Made by a program: the position numbers and the translations under genes
Source: Mytilisepta virgata
Taxonomy: Eukaryota > Mollusca > Bivalvia > Mytilida > Mytilidae
Length of the DNA stretch: 64,000 nucleotides
NCBI GenBank assembly: GCA_028015205.1
Contig: CM051514.1
Coordinates: 34,922,150 to 34,986,149 of the forward strand
Direction: 5' to 3'
Notes under the pieces: generated by a model
What the model was told of the DNA's origin: nothing
Databases searched by the model: none
What the model saw: only the letters and a program-made list of their open reading frames with translations
Shown: in pieces, positions 51,701 through 57,700 of the stretch
How positions within the stretch are numbered: the stretch's first letter is position 1
Layout: each line of letters begins with the position of its first letter

Positions 51701-54700
51701 TTCTGGCATTTTTATTATAACACAGATTTCGTCCTCATTTAAATCATGCTTTCTTGAAAAATATATCAATCTTTCCTGCTGCTATTACATTTACATGAGT
51801 CAAGATAGCAACTTCAACTAACGCCAAGTGGAGCTGTTTTTCCGGACGTTATTTAAAAACTGGGTTAAAAAATGTTTATCATCTATCTATAGATGATTTG
51901 GGTACCAGATAAAATGTTTACAATCTATGTTTCCGTCCAATGCTGCCCCTAGCATTAACTGAAGTTCCTAGATGGTAGCCCTAACAATATACACTCAGCC
52001 TTACAGATTGTAGCTAATGTCAGTTGCAGCAAGGGGGGTGGGGACATCTCAAATTTAGAGTTTTATTTGATGTCCTGAAATGGCTTAATCTCAATCTTCC
52101 TCTCTGGCTTTTACTCAATATTGTATCTTAGGTACATGAATTTTGTGTTTTTTCTCTTTCTCAATGTCAGTAAAATTTTACCAACAGCTCAATGTTGCTT
52201 GGTTTGTTCCTTGACTTTTTACACCAAATATCCATTAATCTGTGCCGGAAATCGTATGATCATCATGTGCTGATCATGAACTGTTATCCAACCATCTGGT
52301 AATCTGGGCAGTAGAGTCAAAGGTTGAGGTCAACTATGAAACCGGATGTCTTAATACTAAAACTTGGATTAATTTCGGTACAGGTGTGAAATATTTACGG
52401 AAACTTACCTCGAGTATCAAATGGAATGACTTGACAATTTTGATTATCTACACTACATCTATATACAGCTCCTCCTTGTACAATTCCTGGTTGTAAATTT
52501 GTTTGAGCTTTGGGTGCCCCAACTAACATCCTACAAAAATATTGATATTTTAAACAAATTCAAAGTATACATTTAACGACAGAGAACTAAAATTGCACCG
52601 GTAACCGAAAATGCGACCACTACATTAACAGAACTAGAAAAGTTTTATAAATACTTTTAATAGAGTTTCGAAATATTCAAGTGAAGGTATCATGCATGGT
52701 AAACCTATCTTAACCTATAATTCTGTAATGAACAAAAAACTAAGTATGTTGCGAAACAGCTCATGCGACAATAGATAACAAGAAAAGTAAATGGAAATGG
52801 TGAGTTGTCAAAAGGGGCGTAAAACGACTAAAATGTATGAAATACACAAGTCGAACAAAACCAAATATAAAATCGTAAAAAACAACAACAAACTAAAAAG
52901 TTAAAAATACCCAACGTTTCGACCAATATGGTCTTGATCACGAGCATGTAAGAAAGTAAAAATAAAAAAGGTGTTGACTCTTTGAAACCCAGAGCGAGAA
53001 TAATTCTGGAATTTGTTTAATGAACACTTTTATCCCGCTTTACAGAGATATAAATCGGGTGTGAAAAATAATAGAGTAGTTGACATTTTATCCTTTATTG
53101 ACAATACCTCTGTTGAAAAACTCTATATTAATTTCATTAAATACGTTGGACACGAAAAGAAGTTCAACAAATTTTGTTCAGAAATGGAGGTTCTACCTGT
53201 CGGAAAATATATTAAAATTAACTCAATCTCTAATATATTTGTCAAGATTAAATAATGATAAACTTAATACCCTCCTCAAAGAAGCTTATAAACTATTATA
53301 AACTATATAACAAAAATCATACATACAGGGATTTTTCTCATCGTATGCTTGTACATACCAAATTTTGTTCATCAAAAAATAAATTATCCATCCTATTAAA
53401 TCCACCAACACCAGATGAAATTAAAGCAGTGATTTCTTCTGTTAAGCAGTCATAAGGAATGAGGAAAGGAGAACCATAACGGTTTTTATTTTTGTTAAAT
53501 ATTGTATACTACACCCCAACTATATAGGTTAAAGTATTCAATAAAGATTTAGTTTGATTTTAGTAAATCAAGCTTGAACCTTTGACAAGTTTTATACATA
53601 AAAACTGGTTGAAGGAAGATCAATCCGTACATATATTCAGTATTGAAAAACTACGAGTAGTATAGGTTGGACTATAGCCATTACTAAGGCCATGCATGCA
53701 TGTAGACTGGTAGCCTGCTTTTTTTCTATCGATATATGTATGTAAGACTTGATGTAATGTTGTCTCAATAATTGAAACACCTCAAGTACTTTCATTTCCA
53801 TATGTACAAATGTATGTTATAATAGAGAATAGAAACGTGGAATGTGTCAAAGAGACAACAACCCGACCAAAGAGCAGATAACAAACCAAGGCTACCAATT
53901 GGTCTTCAACACAACAAGAAAATCCCGCACCCGGTATCGGGCTTCAGCTGGCCCCTAAACAATAACGCATACTAGTTCAGTGAATTGGACGCCACACTAA
54001 ACTCTACTACTTTCATTTCCATGTGGGTGTTATAAAAGCTTTTTGTTTGACTAATCTCTATTGTATTTACTATCAAAATTACCCTGATTATTCAGTTAGA
54101 ATATTTTGATTACTAATAATATAAATTAATATGATCTAAGCTAATAATTTTATTCGATATCGGAAGAAGTGTCCAATAACAGAATTTGCATATTCCCCAG
54201 GCACACGTGCTTGCGTGACTGCGATATTTGAGCAAGCACACTATGTTTGTTCACCTGCACCCTGGAATCTTAACAAGATCGTATTATTGATTATATATCT
54301 TATAATTTTGTTTTTATTTACTTTTTGGCCACAATTAATGCCAACTAAGGTCAACTATAATAACCATTATTATATATGATATATTTATATATTTATATAT
54401 AGGTATGTACAGGTGTGATAAGGTGAAACATTAATTTCAATCTTCCGCAACATCCGTGTCAGTTTTTGACTCGCTATATGGACAAATTAAATAATCTCCA
54501 TCTCTATCCATCACAAATAATTGACCATAAATTAAATTACAAAATATTAGTGGGCTAATTATTTTTGTTTGACATTGTAAATTATATTTACATTTTCTCG
54601 TGGAACTGATTAAAAGATTTTCCATTGAAATTTTGTGATAATTGGCCATTCAAATAAATTAGAGTCAGAACTCTGTGTACTATTCAATATAGTGATACAA

Positions 54701-57700
54701 CACAACGTTTGTGTTAAACAAAAAAATTTCGCGGCTGACTACAAAATCAACCAATCCTCTATGGATAATGTTACCTATATATATCGGTTATGTCCCAGGT
54801 GTTCTAAAGGTGAGAAATAAATATATATTTTTCACATACCACCAAAAGTACATATATAAATGTCAACTAATTATATGGGTCAGCTATCAAACATAAAACT
54901 TCATTGCAGATTTATAACATTTACACATCCGAAGACGCCCTTAATGTCCTTACAGTCATGTACATGTATATTTTGCTTGTAAATGCTGGAATGGATGTGA
55001 AATCCGTAAAGACCTAAATTTTAATTTTCTCGAAATGTCATATTCAAACTTATTTGGATCCTATCTGATTTTTTTCAAAAATGCGTATTTTGCTATTTTA
55101 GTTGTTCAGTATTCTCACGAATCCCTTTTGTTTTTTTTTTATATAGGTCTCGGCCAGTGTTTTGTCGATTCTATAGACACAAAACTATAGAGCCAATGGA
55201 ATCTGAAAATACTACATGTTACTGAAGGTACCAGGTTGGTTGATAACGATATACACGTATCGACCAATGGAAAGATTTAAATACATGTAAAATGGAAACA
55301 ATATAAACACATAGCTAACCCGCGAAACAAAATATATTTATATAGAATAAGGACAAGACTAAAATTTAAAAAAAACGTAAAGAGCATACAATTACATTTA
55401 TATATAAGCTACACAAGGCATCTCTCGTTCACAAGATCGTAGTAATAGTTATTGATTAATATATTAGCTCGCTATATAAGATAAGCTCCACAACTGTGCT
55501 TCACTGTTTACAACTGTTCACAAGTTGTCAAACAACTTAAAAAGAGAAGCTTCTTTGTTCACAACTGTTCTACAGTTGTCAGAAAAGTCAGAGAAGCTTC
55601 TTTGTTCTCAATTGTTATGTGGTTGTCATGCAGAAAACTCAAATAGAGATGCCATTTATTCGTCATAAAACTCGAACAGATAAGATTCTCTGTTCACAAC
55701 TGTTCTTTATTGTTCAGTTTTATCATATACATGTATGGTAGCTTATGGATGTTCGTGCTTTTTAAAATTACTATGAGATACGTGCTTTTTTCAAGTTCCA
55801 TGACTGCTCGAGGTCAAAGCCTCAAGAATTATATGGGATCGACCTCCCGAATGTAGGTACATGTATGTACGGAACAGACCTGTTAAAAGATGATATCCTA
55901 GTATATTTATAAGTAATGTAACTCAACATTTTTTTCCATACGAATAATTTTAAAATACAAGGGGAGAAGGATTAATAGATAGTTTCAAGCAAGGTATAAC
56001 GTGACCTTGTCTGTTAACTAATTATGTATAATAAGGGCCCTCCAAAGTGCCCGGAGAAACCGATACATTATGACTAATGACCTCTCAAAACAAATATGAG
56101 GGTATGATAATTTCTTTTATAAATAGTTGCAAGCCTTCAGAGACCATTTGTAACTGACATCTTGTGTATCTTTTTATTACCACATATTACATAACAGACA
56201 ATAAAGATTTATATAATGATTTACCGATTATCTTTTGCCAGGTTTGGCGTCCACCGCATGTTAAATATATAGGACCCGGAGATACATCCATCAAATATGA
56301 CAGAATTACGCATGAAACATTGATCAATACACGTGCTCTTTAAAGAGGTTATGTATTTCGTTACAAGATCAAATAGCTAGAGATCAAAGGAAATCTAAAA
56401 TTTTTAAATTGGCGAAGTATTTTATTTGCTTGTTGTCGTATATCCCGTTAGATGTTATGGGGTCTCTTGGTTTTTCAACAGGGGCTTGAAAAGTTTGGTT
56501 TTGAGCAAAGAAATAAAAAAATTGCGACACGAATTTTGTTCAGAATCTTGTAATTTTGTGGTTGAACATTTTTACCTATTACAGATATATAATGAAACTT
56601 TTCTGACCAAAAACCCAAACTAATGTGATTGCGCTAGACCGCAATTTAACTGTGGTGGACCACATGACTTCATGAGCATTAACTGCATGTACATGTAGTC
56701 CAGTTTTTTTAGTTTACCAAGAAAGATGTGGCCAATCTCTTTAAGGAAGTAGATACATGTATATGTCTTTGGCGATCCATTTTATTCTAAATTAGACAAA
56801 AAAGCACAACTGGATATTACAATTGTGCCATGGTGAAATAAATTGTAACCTGCATCATGTACTTATGATACAATATCATTGCATAATGTGAAATTCCTAA
56901 CAGACCCCATCCCTCCGAAATTTTTAAAAGCTATCATTTGCGCGTTGCAAAGTTTCATGCCTCATTAGAATTATTATAAAGTATGGCTGTTGCTTTAACA
57001 TTTTTTGTCTTTTTGTGTTTGACTATGTTCTCAGAAACTCTACATCATTTTTGTTTGGTTTTCCCAATACGCATATGAATTAGTATTGAAAAACTTTTTT
57101 TTTCTGAAAGTTTTGTAACAGCTCAAGAAAGTTGCCTTTTCCAGATATAGAATAATGACTATAATAATGCGTGTTCAAATATCATTTAAGTACTGGACTT
57201 TTTTATTTATCTGATCGTAGATGTAACATATTCTGCGATGGTATTCATAAATCTGGTAGACTAAATATGATAACAGGAAGTCTTAATGACCACCACCTAC
57301 TGTTCGTTTTCATCTCGCACTGACCACGTGCAGTTTTTGTCAAGTTTGACCATAAACAAAGACTTTTGATGGACATTAAGTAGTTTTGGGGTTAAAAGGT
57401 CAAAGGAAAATGAATGCTTTTGTAAGTCCACTATTGATGTGATTTTAACATAATAGGCTGTAAATTAAAGGAAGTGAGTGTACTATCTATCTTTATGCAC
57501 ATGCATACTTGCAAGTACAGGTCAAATCTAAATATTTGAAATAAAAAAACCAAGGCTCCTAAAATGTAATTCTTACTACATCAACATGTATTTATATTCT
57601 TAAATGTTCGTATTTATATTCTCCTGATTTTAATGCAAGCGAAGCAATGTACTGTTATAAGTTATCAATCGAGTAAACCTGACGTAAAAAATACACGACC

